Assembly: GCA_037355855.1 (NCBI GenBank) | Contig: CM074768.1 | Location: 682,001 to 746,000, forward strand | Reading direction: 5' to 3' | From: Pseudo-nitzschia pungens | Lineage: Eukaryota > Bacillariophyta > Bacillariophyceae > Bacillariales > Bacillariaceae | DNA length: 64,000 nucleotides | Shown: positions 41,377 through 52,228 of the stretch, piece by piece | Numbering within the stretch: position 1 is the first letter of the stretch | How the letters are laid out: each line of letters starts with the position of its first letter | Translations under genes and position numbers: made by a program | Notes under the pieces: generated by a model | Told to the model about the DNA's origin: nothing | Databases searched by the model: none | Seen by the model: only the letters and a program-made list of their open reading frames with translations

Positions 41377-42276
41377 CTAGGACGACGACGACGACGACGA
41401 CGACGATTCCAGGAGTTCGTTCATGGTCGCAGCAATGTCCCTGGTTTGGGCCTCCTGGTATCCCCACTTTCCAAAGAATTCCGTCCAGTAGTCCACCAGC
41501 TCGGGGTCCGCGTCGCCGCCATTGCCGCCACCGTCCGCCGCGGCCCGAATGGCCGAGGCGTTGGACCGGATCGACGGCGACGCCCCAAACACGCTCGCCA
41601 GCAGCCGCCCCCCGCGGGCCGCCGTCATCCGGGAGGCCTCCGACAGGGCCGGATCCTCGTGCATCGTGATCATGGCCACCGGCATGACGACGTTCATGCA
41701 CATGAGCGAGACGAGGTCGTCGGCGCTGCTTTTGCTTTCGCCTTTGTCGTTGGAGGCCAGCAGGCCGTGGAGGGTTTCGAGGAGAATCTCGGGATCGGTT
41801 TCGTCGGCGATTCCATTGGCGCCGTCCGTTTCGCCGTCGCCGTCACCGTCCGCGTCGATCCCCGTGAGGTAGGCCACCATGAATCCGCGGATTCCGTCCG
41901 AATGGGACAGCTGGGCCTCGAGGGAGGCCCGGAGGGAGGCCCGCTCGGCCTCGGTCGGGCTCCGCAGTGTTTTCAGAGCGACCGCCAGCTCGGAGCCGTG
42001 TCCCACCTGTTTCATGAAGGAATCCCTCGACAATTCCTCCGCGCTCGGCAGGCTTTCCAGGAGGGAACTCCCGAGGGACGACGACGGTGGTGTTGGTGTT
42101 GGTGATGTCAATGTCGTTGTTGCTGTTGCTGTTGCTGTTGCTGTCGACCTCGTTGGCGGAAACACCAGCGGGGGAACAAAGGACTCAGCCACGGGTGGTG
42201 GGGTTCCCACCATCAGTGCGGCTGCGGCAGCGATGGCTGCGAGCGAGCGCGGAGCGGATCGTCGGCAGAGTTTCAT
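41377..42276 (-). CDS. Predicted plastid-targeted protein, unknown function
   Basis: 299 residues. The ATG at 42276 was chosen because it starts a signal-peptide-like segment: basic MKLCRRSAPR, then an Ala-rich core, then AESFVPP. This fits the diatom plastid presequence with an aromatic residue after the cleavage site; the open frame further upstream has no ATG that makes sense. A Thr/Ala/Pro/Ser linker follows. The mature part is helical (SLLESLPSAEELSRDSFMKQVGHGSELA...). It ends with WTEFFGKWGYQEAQTRDIAATMNELLE and a Ser run encoded by a GAC/GTC-type trinucleotide repeat. No family was recognised. Confidence 0.75.
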   Translation of the reverse strand: MKLCRRSAPRSLAAIAAAAALMVGTPPPVAESFVPPLVFPPTRSTATATATATTTLTSPTPTPPSSSLGSSLLESLPSAEELSRDSFMKQVGHGSELAVALKTLRSPTEAERASLRASLEAQLSHSDGIRGFMVAYLTGIDADGDGDGETDGANGIADETDPEILLETLHGLLASNDKGESKSSADDLVSLMCMNVVMPVAMITMHEDPALSEASRMTAARGGRLLASVFGASPSIRSNASAIRAAADGGGNGGDADPELVDYWTEFFGKWGYQEAQTRDIAATMNELLESSSSSSSSS

Positions 42277-43164
42277 CGCAAATTCGTTCCGGAAGCTATG
42301 GAATGTCGGACGATATATCGTACTGTACTGCCGTAGTGTGAAAGTGTATCGGATCCGCCGTTCGATCTCCTTCGATGTTAGTAGCGAATGGATACACCGA
42401 GTTGTGCGGCAACTTACTGTAGTGTGCCCGTTGATCGTCAATCAAACTGGATGATGATGCAACGAACAACATCAAGTCGTCGAACACTGACCGACTGACT
42501 TTCGTATTTTGACAACTGACTCAACTCGGATTTTTTCCTTTGCGCTTCGTGATTGATTCTCAATTCACTAAGGTTAAGATTACTGCCTCCTCTCTAGTAG
42601 TACCAGTAATTACTCGTACGAGTAGGTAAGGTACCTTACTCGTACGCATTGACCCCACAGTAATTTTTATGTGGGATCACCTATGATCCCTTCCGCCACG
42701 GGAGTAACGAGGCAAGTTACGAGGTAGGAATACATAATGTAGTAGTAGTAGTAGTACGAGCTCCACAAGAAGCCATTTTTTGTCGTTGAGGTTGACATTC
42801 ATTGGTGGCAGCTGCTAGTACTTCTAAGATGCTTTGTTTGGGTTCCTTTCTGATTTCAGGTTGGAGAAGATCATAGTCTTGGTTGCTGGGCTACTACTGC
42901 TAGTAGTAGCGTACTAGCAGTGGTAGTGGCTGGTATAGTAGCAGGAAGAAGAACAAGAAGAAGCAAACAAACAGGAGTCAGGAGGACAGCACCAGCAGTG
43001 AGGAAAGCACCAGCACCATGGTGAGAATGCTGTGATTTTGAAGAATGTGCCAGAAGTAGTACCACTGGTGCAAGTACTAGTACTAGTACAAGTATCACAA
43101 CAAGAAGTTATACTACTAGGAATACTAGTAGTAGTAGTACTAGTAGTACTACTAGTACTAGTAC
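42277..43164. other. Intergenic, TAG/TAC-rich
   Basis: TAGTAGTAG and ACTAGTACT runs (42741-42760, 43070-43165) dominate. No gene or RNA is seen. Confidence 0.55.
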
Positions 43165-43942
43165 TTATGAAGATATTCAAGGTGGTGCTATGATCTGTGC
43201 TAAGGCTCCTGTGTAGGAGAGTGTACTGGGGCTACAGTCAGCAGCCTCCAGTAGCTGACTAACAGGTGCTGAGATGTGTGCTAATTGGTAGCATACAGGC
43301 TTAGCAGCAGGCTTAGCAGCAGGCTTAGCAACAGACCTATATCCTGCTTAGTGTGGATGCTAGCAGAGTTTACTAGGGCCGTCGCGTACGATTTGTACCA
43401 ATCGTACGTACCCCGAGTAAAGCATCTGTTATGGTGTAGCTAAATGCTACAGGGTTAGGGTTGCTAAGCTACGAGATACTGGTGGTGCTAACCTACCATG
43501 ATATCATGCTAAGATACTATGCTACCGCCGGGGTCGGGTCATTGGTATAATGTGTACCATGACCGGATACCCGGCCCAGACAGTTACCCAACGCGCTAGC
43601 ACACGTTTGAATTTAATTAAGCGGAGCTACGCTACGATACTCCGATACGCCACCCGTAGAATACAGTACCAGAGCTACAGAGCTCTGTTATTATACGAGT
43701 TAGCGGATCGATGTCACGATACGAGCTGAGCTGCGCTCAGCTCCCTTATATTCACTCTTTCTGTTTCACTCTAAAATAAACACGCCTATCATGCCCTCCC
43801 CTTTCGATCGATTCCGATGTACCTCTACTAGGGAAGTGCCTTGTATTGACTAAGTGTATGCAATAGACCTTGAACAGTCCACTGTAGACTCACGATTTGC
43901 CAGGACTTTATGTATTATTATTGTTAAGGCTTTCCCCTATTT
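43165..43942 (-). repeat. Dispersed repeat family X, copy C (split)
   Basis: Reverse-orientation relative of 24227-25225. It ends at CTTTCCCCTATTT (43942). The missing outermost piece of the family, GCTGACGAGCGAATATC, lies at 62748-62764, next to the far end of the large transposon. The transposon therefore seems to have inserted into this copy. Confidence 0.6.
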
Positions 43943-43956
43943 CAGACCAGTACGAA

Positions 43957-43977
43957 CGTCTGTCAACTGTTTTTCGA
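43957..43977 (+). repeat. Left terminal inverted block
   Basis: 21 bp, matching 62687-62707 on the opposite strand with one difference (C/T at the eighth base). Confidence 0.7.
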
Positions 43978-44571
43978 CCCCTGCTCGAAACGTTAGCACC
44001 CCACCTCCAAAGGTCTAAATTTGAGACCTATTGTTGAGCTTGTACGTCAAAATTTATCGCGCACTCCCAATTTTATTTATAACGTATATCACGAAAAAAA
44101 TGAGGGGCACGGTCTCAATTTATTCACCTCCCGTATGTAACATTTCACACTTTAACCTCTAAATATTATTGCTTCCACCTCAAAAAATAATATGGTTCAT
44201 GGTCGAAAAATTGTTTACTCCGTCCTCCATAAATTTTGTGCTCTGCTCTCCTTACTTTTCATGCTACATTCCTACACAATTTCTTTTACGTCCGCTAAAG
44301 TTTACACCCCAGTCCCCTTCACTTTTCCAGTTAAATCCTCTCTATTTTTCATCCTCAACCGCGCAATGCTTGTATCCATATGGCGCCAAAATTTGTAGCC
44401 TCTACCTCTAATATCATTACACCACCACCTGGGCACATTGTGGTCTCACCTCTCAAAATATGTACCCCCCTGCATACAAATTGTGTGTACTACCTTACAA
44501 AACAAAATTTATTTCACGCCAAATTATTATCGTTCTACTAATTATAAAATGAAACCTACGGTATTAAAATT
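43978..44571. other. Left subterminal region of the large transposon
   Basis: AT-rich DNA without a gene. CACCTC and ACACC motifs recur at irregular spacing. Confidence 0.5.
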
Positions 44572-44740
44572 GTCGTAACTCTACATAGGATCGTCGTCAC
44601 TCTACATAGGATCGTCGTCACTCTACATAGGATCGTCGTCACTCTACATAGGATCGTCGTCACTCTACATAGGATCGTCGTCACTCGTCATGGGATCGTC
44701 GTCACTCTACATGGGATTGTCGTCACTCCACTCACTCCAC
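44572..44740 (+). repeat. Left subterminal array, 21-bp units
   Basis: Seven or eight units of CGTCACTCTACATAGGAT.. with a 21-bp period. The core 13-mer CGTCACTCTACAT recurs inverted near the right end. In CACTA-type elements such subterminal arrays bind a transposon-encoded protein (family knowledge). Confidence 0.8.
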
Positions 44741-44753
44741 TCAGAAATGAATA

Positions 44754-46220
44754 TCACACTTCCGCCATCAACATTTGCCTTTTTCTAACACACATATCTG
44801 GATCGATAAACATCTTCCTTTTCTTCTGCATGTCATTACTCTCAGCGTGTGGGATCACATCCACATCTACTACTTCTCCCATTCTTCGGAACCGTTCTCT
44901 CATAATCATTTCGAACTCTACGCCCGTCTCCTTTTCATTTCGTAGCACCTTAATTTCCTCACACACTTTGTTATACATATTGATTCCCTTTTGGGACCAC
45001 CCTTGTTTACTACCGCTCCTAGCATCACAAAACTTTTTTTTCACTTCAGCAAGGTCCTCTCCGTTCTTCCTCTTTAAGTAATTCACCCATCTGTCGTACT
45101 CGTTGTGAATAATAATTAGTGCAAAAGCCTCATCGCTGGCTGAATACATTTCACTGATCAACTTTGCATCTTTTACTTTTTCAAACCCAACAACCGACGG
45201 TCTTATTGCTGCTAAGATGCGACATGCAAAGTAGTAGAAATCGTCCTCACTATCGATACCTTTTCTCCTGTAATCATGATGTAAGATCTTTGCGTCTGGA
45301 TCGTCCGGATCATCTGTTTCTTTAAGCTCCAAGCTTCCTGGAAACAAATCTGGTATTTCCCATCCCTTCCTACGCGTTTTCTTTCTTTTCACATCGTCTG
45401 CAATCAAATCAAGTTCGATCGCTTTCATGTTAGACACAGTCACGATTCGAATTAGTACTGTAAGTTGGCATTTCTTGTAGTAACACTCACCTAACCAATG
45501 ATTCCGAACTGACGTCTGCACACAATTTCTCAACTCTGTCACGTTCTTTTTGATCAACGGAATGTTATAATCATAGAAATCGCACTTTTCAACGCCGGTA
45601 GGAAACGAAAGACACTCATCCTCCATCAGTCCTGTCAGCAATTTCTTGGCATAATCGTCATCCGCGAATTTAACCCATTTGAACCATTCGGACCTCAGGT
45701 AGTCCTTCAACTTAGGCACCAAGACGTTCTTGCGATGCTTTCTAAGTGCCTTATTAATATCCTTTTTTGTCTTATTTTGTATGTCAATTACCACACCGCC
45801 ACGTTGAGCTTGCCTCTCCTTCTCAAGCTCTTTTACCCTTGCTTCGCTCTCCTTCAGTTGTTTCTCTCGTTCCGCCAACCTTTTCTCTGTCGCCTCCAGT
45901 CTCTTTTCCAAATTGCTAATTAAAGTGTCCTTATCTCCCCCCTTTGTATCGTTGCTGAAATTGAAATTTGTCTGATTCCCTACAACCATGTTGTCCACCA
46001 CATTGAGTACCATTCTTTGCTCATCTGGTGTCTTTTCTTTTTGTTTCGTAGTCTTTTGTCCAGCCTGTTGTTGGGACGGCATTCTTGTCTTTTTCGTCGC
46101 TCCATAATTAGGCATTGGTAGCTTCTTACCACTCCGATTATGTCTTGGCACGTCAACATCAGCTGGTACCGTACTAATAGCCGGAAGTGCTTTACTTAGT
46201 TCAGCGGCTTCTCTTGACAT
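44754..46220 (-). CDS. Coiled-coil accessory protein of the large transposon
   Basis: 488 residues from an ATG. The basic N-terminus (KKLPMPNYGATKKTRM) precedes a coiled coil of about 40 residues rich in Glu/Lys (LEKRLEATEKRLAEREKQ, about 105-140). A globular C-terminal half has WFKWVKFADDDYAKKL, a Cys pair around YYKKCQ, and WSQKGINMYNKVCEEIKVL near 410-430. It lies directly inside the left subterminal array and in the same direction as the transposase. By analogy to the second protein of CACTA elements it could bind the subterminal repeats, but no sequence relationship to that protein was recognised. Confidence 0.7.
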   Translation of the reverse strand: MSREAAELSKALPAISTVPADVDVPRHNRSGKKLPMPNYGATKKTRMPSQQQAGQKTTKQKEKTPDEQRMVLNVVDNMVVGNQTNFNFSNDTKGGDKDTLISNLEKRLEATEKRLAEREKQLKESEARVKELEKERQAQRGGVVIDIQNKTKKDINKALRKHRKNVLVPKLKDYLRSEWFKWVKFADDDYAKKLLTGLMEDECLSFPTGVEKCDFYDYNIPLIKKNVTELRNCVQTSVRNHWLGECYYKKCQLTVLIRIVTVSNMKAIELDLIADDVKRKKTRRKGWEIPDLFPGSLELKETDDPDDPDAKILHHDYRRKGIDSEDDFYYFACRILAAIRPSVVGFEKVKDAKLISEMYSASDEAFALIIIHNEYDRWVNYLKRKNGEDLAEVKKKFCDARSGSKQGWSQKGINMYNKVCEEIKVLRNEKETGVEFEMIMRERFRRMGEVVDVDVIPHAESNDMQKKRKMFIDPDMCVRKRQMLMAEV

Positions 46221-46754
46221 GATTGTGATCTGCTTATGATGTTACAATTCTTGATGGAAGGATATGTTGGCACGTTGCATACACTCCTGTTTTAACACCT
46301 TTTTTGTGACATGATCAATATTCCACCGTAATTAGTGCGTTGTAATTACTGCGTCGTAATCACATGCAGTAATCACATGAAAAAAAATAAATTCATTAAG
46401 CATGTCATGTTGTTGACTGCTGGCATCCTCTTCTAGTGCAAGCTGTCTCTGCCGCGCCATTTTTTTTACCCAAAGTTTGTACTTAGATTTCTACCAAATA
46501 GACATCCATTCCTTCAGACTGTAAGCATTCCCTCCCCCCCGCGCCATTTTTTTTCATACTCTAGTGGTAGTAGTACTTGTACTACCAGTACTGATATTAA
46601 TAGTACTACTGCTGTTACTATTACACTACGTGAAAATCACCACAATTATTAATGGAAATTACTACTAACCTTACTCTTAGTACTAGTAGTATGTACAATG
46701 AGTAATACTAATAATGCTGTTTACTGCTACTACTATACCTACTACTAAACAACC
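46221..46754. other. Spacer between accessory and transposase genes
   Basis: It contains a GCGCCATTTTTTTT motif twice (46455 and 46540) and TAGTACTAC runs (46560-46745). No gene is seen. Confidence 0.55.
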
Positions 46755-49346
46755 TTACGTACTTTCATCCTCTGTATCCTTGTCCTCTGTGTCGGCCTTT
46801 GCCAACGTGCATCCATTATAAAGAGATGTATATGATGTAGAAGTCATGCCATCATTCCTTTCTTCAAACCAGTTCAACCATGCATTACGGTTTGCCACAA
46901 CCAACCATTTGTTTTCTGATAAACTGCCATCTGTTTTCAATTCTGGAACAACAGCTACATCGGATAAAATGGTGTCAACATTGAATAAAAAAAAACCAGC
47001 GTCTAAAGTCCCCTTTGAAACAAAGGCTGATTCCGACTTTACTGGTTTTTTCTGGAATTTCCGAACCACAGCATAAATTCCTTCAGCTGTCACTGGATAA
47101 TTATTCACTTCCGTCGTAGGCTGTTTCAGTTTGTCTATTTCAACAAAACACAATATCTGACAGGGGATGGCCATGGAATCAACGTCGAAGACTGCCCAAT
47201 CCATCCAAACTGCGTTAACTTGTCCAGATGCAGACCGGTATGATGGATGACACCTGAATAAATAATTAAATTGGTTTCCTTCGTCCCATCTGTTATGCTC
47301 TGTAAACGCCTCTATTGATGTATCATTGTCAAGCAATGGCAGGACTGAGTCACAGACAAAATCAAGAATAACTGATGGTAAAAATGGCTTTTCTTTGTTA
47401 GATTTTCTCAGCCATTTCATACTGCCCCTAATTCCGTCTTCGTTCCGGTATATAGTGAATCTTGAACCACCGTTTTCTGGTTTTGGTTTCAGCGTCGATT
47501 CTTCTTCAGCAGGTTTGAGTCCGTAACACACATTAGCTGCACGCAACAATAGCTTTTCCGTCTGCCGTTTTGTTGTTTGGCTTATCAACGTAGCAGCATT
47601 TTGTTGAGTGTTCTTCGCTGGAGCCTTCACTTCTGTTTTGTGGTGACTTTCACTAAAGCTACTATCCCAACCTAGTGGATGCCCCCACAATTTTATGTAC
47701 TCTGGTATGTGGAAGTATAGATGATTTTTGATGAGTTTCGTTCCCATTCCCTTTCGAATACACGCACGGTTGATCGTGTTTATATAATGAATTATCGTCT
47801 TTGGCAGATTCCGGAGCGACTTAGGAGTTATGCGCCCGTGTTTCAAGAACTCTTCCATAGATATTATCTGTTGGATTGCGTCAATTTGTGTCCTAGCATA
47901 TTGCATATCTTCCAGAATCTCCTGTCCACCTTGAGACGATATCGCTACTAGGATGCACAATAGCATACCACTGAAGTCTTTTCCTTCTTTTTTCGTCACA
48001 GACAAAATGCTTGTTGCAAACTTGGTCCTTGGGAAATCCCTGTCCGATTGTCTGGACAATAGGGCACCATAACGCTGAGCGATATACCCAATGGCTTCCC
48101 ATGTAGCTTTTCCTTTCTTTAATCTTGGTGCAAAATGAGTAACGTCCACGTCTCTGTTTAGTAACTGCTGTTCAATTGCCTCAACACACCTCCGTGCTGC
48201 CCCTAATTGATGCATATGGAGTGTTTCACCTGGTGATGCCAAGTGGATATTATTTAGGTTAGCACCGAAATTCATACGGTGGAAAGCATTAATGATCTGG
48301 TGATGGGATCGTTCTTTGAAATAGTCAGTCGCATCCTCTCCGATCGGTGTCTGAAAATCACTCGGAGTCCATAACTTTACGTGTTGCTGGGTTCTAGGCC
48401 TGTTTATATCGCTTGTCGGGCAATCACAGTGCCTGCACAGTTTTTTCACCCTTCCCGAACGGGATGCATATTTCCCACATAACTTGTCGTGCAGTTCCGT
48501 GTCACCTATTACATATGCAATAGCGAATCTCATTTTCACCCTCCATACTTTACCTCCGTAGGGAAGGTAATCCCATATAATGCCTTCCTGTTTTTCGTCC
48601 AGCTTCTGGAATGATGCCAATGCAACTGCAATTGCATTGTGAATGTTCTGTACCCCCTCAGTCGCCGTCGGTTTTCTTGAATGATGTGTGCCTTCCCATT
48701 CGCTGTCTGGGTGGAAGTAAATAGTTGTCCAAGCTTCTGGGCGTTTTCTTGTCTCCACGTTGAATATACCAAGAGTCATATTTAGTGGAGTAAGAGATAA
48801 CCTCCCGTGTGCATCCAAACTGATACCATCCATGTAAAAAATCAATGGTACTAAAATCTCAGGTGGATCTGTTTCTTTCCGGCAGATCAAATTCCATGAA
48901 TCCTTCCACCATGATCCGTGATGCAGTTCCGATATATACGTACTTTGAGATATGACAGGATCATTCTCTGGTTGCAAAGGATTCGTTTTACTTGGAAAGG
49001 AAAGATTTTCTTCCCTCATCAGTTCTGTGTTGGATAGAATTGAGTATAGTGCCTGTGTGAAGTGACGGACATATATCTGGGCAGGCTTGTTGTCAGGTAG
49101 CCAATTCACTATCTCTGGCTCAAAGTTGGGATGTGGTATCTTGATTTGCTTTCTTATATCCTTGAATATAGCATCGCGTTTTCTTATTTTGGCTGTTTGG
49201 AAGTCGAAAACAGGAATGCTCTGACATTCTTTTGCCCATTTCATTATCATACCGAAAGTTCCCAACGCTAATTTATTTTCTGACATAAGATTCATAAGCT
49301 TAATTTCAACCTCTGTTTGTTTGTTGATTTGCGGAATTTGTTGCAA
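46755..49346 (-). CDS. DDE transposase, CACTA/Plavaka-like (main part, after an in-frame TGA)
   Basis: 863 residues in the same frame as the upstream 205-residue part, from which it is separated by one TGA; there is no ATG at the break. Candidate catalytic residues: D173 (IFYMDG), D282 (IGDTELHDK, equivalent to the DFPAYG region of Tnp2) and E566 (SFSESHHK). The CRHCDCP zinc motif after the second Asp (C304, C307, C309) is typical of the CMC superfamily. The block GETLHMHQLG matches the family's HQ region. The C-terminal 250 residues form a separate domain. The enzyme would cut and move the surrounding element. The nonsense codon may inactivate it unless it is read through or spliced. Confidence 0.8.
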   Translation of the reverse strand: MQQIPQINKQTEVEIKLMNLMSENKLALGTFGMIMKWAKECQSIPVFDFQTAKIRKRDAIFKDIRKQIKIPHPNFEPEIVNWLPDNKPAQIYVRHFTQALYSILSNTELMREENLSFPSKTNPLQPENDPVISQSTYISELHHGSWWKDSWNLICRKETDPPEILVPLIFYMDGISLDAHGRLSLTPLNMTLGIFNVETRKRPEAWTTIYFHPDSEWEGTHHSRKPTATEGVQNIHNAIAVALASFQKLDEKQEGIIWDYLPYGGKVWRVKMRFAIAYVIGDTELHDKLCGKYASRSGRVKKLCRHCDCPTSDINRPRTQQHVKLWTPSDFQTPIGEDATDYFKERSHHQIINAFHRMNFGANLNNIHLASPGETLHMHQLGAARRCVEAIEQQLLNRDVDVTHFAPRLKKGKATWEAIGYIAQRYGALLSRQSDRDFPRTKFATSILSVTKKEGKDFSGMLLCILVAISSQGGQEILEDMQYARTQIDAIQQIISMEEFLKHGRITPKSLRNLPKTIIHYINTINRACIRKGMGTKLIKNHLYFHIPEYIKLWGHPLGWDSSFSESHHKTEVKAPAKNTQQNAATLISQTTKRQTEKLLLRAANVCYGLKPAEEESTLKPKPENGGSRFTIYRNEDGIRGSMKWLRKSNKEKPFLPSVILDFVCDSVLPLLDNDTSIEAFTEHNRWDEGNQFNYLFRCHPSYRSASGQVNAVWMDWAVFDVDSMAIPCQILCFVEIDKLKQPTTEVNNYPVTAEGIYAVVRKFQKKPVKSESAFVSKGTLDAGFFLFNVDTILSDVAVVPELKTDGSLSENKWLVVANRNAWLNWFEERNDGMTSTSYTSLYNGCTLAKADTEDKDTEDEST

Positions 49347-49964
49347 TCAAAAATTCTTTTCCATTTCGTTGATTTCTTCTGGATCAATATCATTGCTTTC
49401 CTCGGTTTCATAATTTCTGTCTGTGTTGTCAAAATTTGGGCAGGTAGTCTCGTCGTAATCGTTTATAATACCTTCACTCCCACGGTCAATATCATCACAT
49501 GCCATTTTGGCACAGTCCGCCTCCACCACTAAATGTTTCTTAATCGCATTACGTTCAATTGGCGGCACCAATACATCTGCCACCACTTGCGTGTTCAAAC
49601 TTTTGTTTGTTCCTGTATTTGGTAGTGAAGTGGGACCTTGAGGGCCGTTTTCTGTCATCGTCAAAGAAAAATCACCAGTTTTGTGGCGTTGAGAAATACT
49701 AGGGTTTCTGTGACTGTGACTTGATGTTTTAAGAACAGACGCCGTCAGTGGTTCGTCTATGCATTGATAGTATTCTCTGCATTCATCGAAGTGGCTGAGG
49801 TGGGACCGAAATCCCGAACTCACTAATTTACACACTGGAGGGTTGGAGGAGGATACAACTTGATACCCCTTGAATCTTTTCATCTCTCCTCCGTTTCGAA
49901 GACACGCCTTGCAGAAAAATTGCATATCAAATCGCCTACCATTTTTAAATTGTGGGTTTGGCAT
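49347..49964 (-). CDS. Transposase N-terminal part with zinc finger
   Basis: 205 residues from an ATG, ending at TGA (49347-49349). It has a Cys/His cluster C18-X2-C21 and H55, H58, C62, a zinc-finger-like DNA-binding module as often found at the N-terminus of such transposases. A Ser/Thr/Asn-rich, acidic linker follows. The frame continues unchanged after the TGA, giving a combined protein of about 1068 residues. Confidence 0.7.
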   Translation of the reverse strand: MPNPQFKNGRRFDMQFFCKACLRNGGEMKRFKGYQVVSSSNPPVCKLVSSGFRSHLSHFDECREYYQCIDEPLTASVLKTSSHSHRNPSISQRHKTGDFSLTMTENGPQGPTSLPNTGTNKSLNTQVVADVLVPPIERNAIKKHLVVEADCAKMACDDIDRGSEGIINDYDETTCPNFDNTDRNYETEESNDIDPEEINEMEKNF

Positions 49965-50803
49965 TTTTGTCAGTTGTTGGGATGACGAATTATTTCTATG
50001 GTACTAGCTGCTCTTCCATGCGATGAAGTGACGGTTGCAGTTGTGAAGTTGTTTCAATTTCATTTGATTCTCTTTCGTCTGGTTCCCTTTTCGTCGTACT
50101 CCTTTTAGTGCATTTCAAGGTAGACCCAAAAAAATCCAATAGATTTGACACAATTTCATTAAGTTCACCAGTTCCTTTGCTTCAGTTAACAATTTGACTA
50201 ATTGTTGACTACTACTATGCTTTCTATTTTGGTTGCGTTACTCTGCATTACACCACTACTTCTATCGTTACTATGCATTGCACTGTAGTTATTCTGAATT
50301 ACAATGTAGTACTAGTTATTCTTTGTGTCTGCTTTGTTATTTACCTTAGTAAGTCCTTTGTTAACTGTCTCCAGTAATGTATTTCCTGTATTTGTCTGCA
50401 TTAATGTATTAACAGCTTTGCTAGCATCATTGCTAACAGCTATGCTGAATGCTCAATGTATTATCTGCTTTGCTAACTGATTTGCTAACAGCTTTGCTGA
50501 CAGCTTTGCTCAATGTTTCTCCTAGCATTGTAGTTACTCTACTTTGCACTATAGTTATTTTTTCCTGTGAGCTTTGCTAGTGTTTGCAAAGCTATCAAAC
50601 TCGTTTTGCTGTATCTGCTATCTGCTTTGCTTACTGATCTGTTAACTGATTTGCTAACAGCTTTGCTCAATGTTTCTCTTATGATCGTAGTTACTCTACA
50701 TTGCACAATAGTTATTTTTTTTCTGGTACACCACTCATTGCTCCTACTAGAAAAATTGCTACACTCAGTTTTGCTAGCAAAAAGAATACACTCAGTGTTG
50801 CTC
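49965..50803. repeat. Upstream of the transposase; GCTTTGCTAACAG-type repeats
   Basis: From 50195 to 50800 the strings TTTGCTAACAGCTTTGCT and GTAGTTACTCTAC recur many times. A related block lies at 55370-55780 beyond the nested LTR element. No gene is seen. Confidence 0.65.
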
Positions 50804-51232
50804 TGTTAAATTGTAACCGTGACACGATTCATCCCATACGCGCACCATGCGCAAAATAGTTTTCTACAGGGTTTACAGTACTACTGCTTTTAAACAAGCA
50901 GCAAACACAACAAGACAGCGACGTCGATTCCCTGACAAGATTGATGTCTTCACTTCTTTAGTTTAACTCTGATTTGAATACCTTGATACCTACATCCTGC
51001 TCCCTGAGCAACTCCCTGTAGAACTACAAATCTAGGATCTAACTGACTGTGCCAAGTGGTAGTTAGAATAGATCCGGCCAACTGTCTTCCCCTTTGGTCG
51101 TAGTGGTGAATCCGAGACTATCGATAGAACAGACCGGCACCTCAACCGGTTTGCATGCCTTTGCCATTACAACCAACAATATCTCCAAGCTTGCTCCTTA
51201 TTCCCTGAGCTAAGCTCAGCTACATTTTAACA
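50804..51232 (+). repeat. 5' LTR of the Gag-only element
   Basis: 429 bp from TGTTAAATTG to TACATTTTAACA. TSD TGCTC lies at its left. Confidence 0.93.
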
Positions 51233-51683
51233 GATTAACAGTCGCAAGCTTATTTAAGCTTGCAAAGCTGGAGATCTACAAGCAACACAAGATAACAAGG
51301 AATAACAACGACGACGACGCGACGAAGGACGAAATCGACGCTGCTCTCAGTCTTACTAATTCTACACTGGAACACCAAGCTCCTTGTTGCAAGGCCGTTC
51401 CAGGTATTATTATTCTCCCTGTTATCGTGGATAATACAGTACAAACGGCGTCTCCAAATTCCAAGAATTGACGGAGAAAGAATTTTTTCAAAATTCTGCT
51501 GCTGCTGCACTTATTTCTCCTGTCACGACGAGACCCAAGTACAACATATAACCTCCCACTGATAGATCTGTATTCTCCGAATACAGCTGTATCTTCTTTT
51601 GTATCCACCAGGCAAATATACCCTGTTCCTTGCCGGATACACCTCCTCGGATTTATCCACACACACCACACGAACGTTGTTTT

Positions 51684-51990
51684 CGAACAACAACAACAAC
51701 GGCGTTTTCGAACGACAACAACAACAACGGCGTTTTCGAACGACAACAACGGCGACGGCGCTTTCGAACGACAAAGCGCTCAGCAATATTTAACCTCCAG
51801 CGCTCTGCAACTGCTGTTTTAACGGTGTTTTCGAACGACGACGGCGTTTTCGAACGGCGTTTTCGAACAACAGCGGCGTTTTCGAACAACAGAAAGACAA
51901 TTTTTCGACAGACAACGGCGCTTTCGAACAACAACGGCGACGGCGTTTCGAGTTTCGAACAACAACGGCGACGGCGTTTTCGAACCACAC
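51684..51990. repeat. Minisatellite in the leader of the Gag-only element
   Basis: Units of the form GGCGTTTTCGAACRACAACAA repeat about twelve times with length variation, between the 5' LTR and the coding frame. Confidence 0.8.
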
Positions 51991-52228
51991 AAGACAGCGA
52001 TCAGCAATATTTAACCTCCACCAAGGTCACGAATACAGCTGCAATAACCTCTGTATTTTCCCCAGGCATATCAACTCCCTGTTCTTGGATCTTATCCTAT
52101 TCCGGATACTGGATCCTACCACATTGAATTTCGGACATTCATCCTACCACATTGAATTTCGGACATTCTATACCATACCGAACCCGACAACGAGCTTCGT
52201 TCCCTCTGACAACAGCGACACTTCCTTT

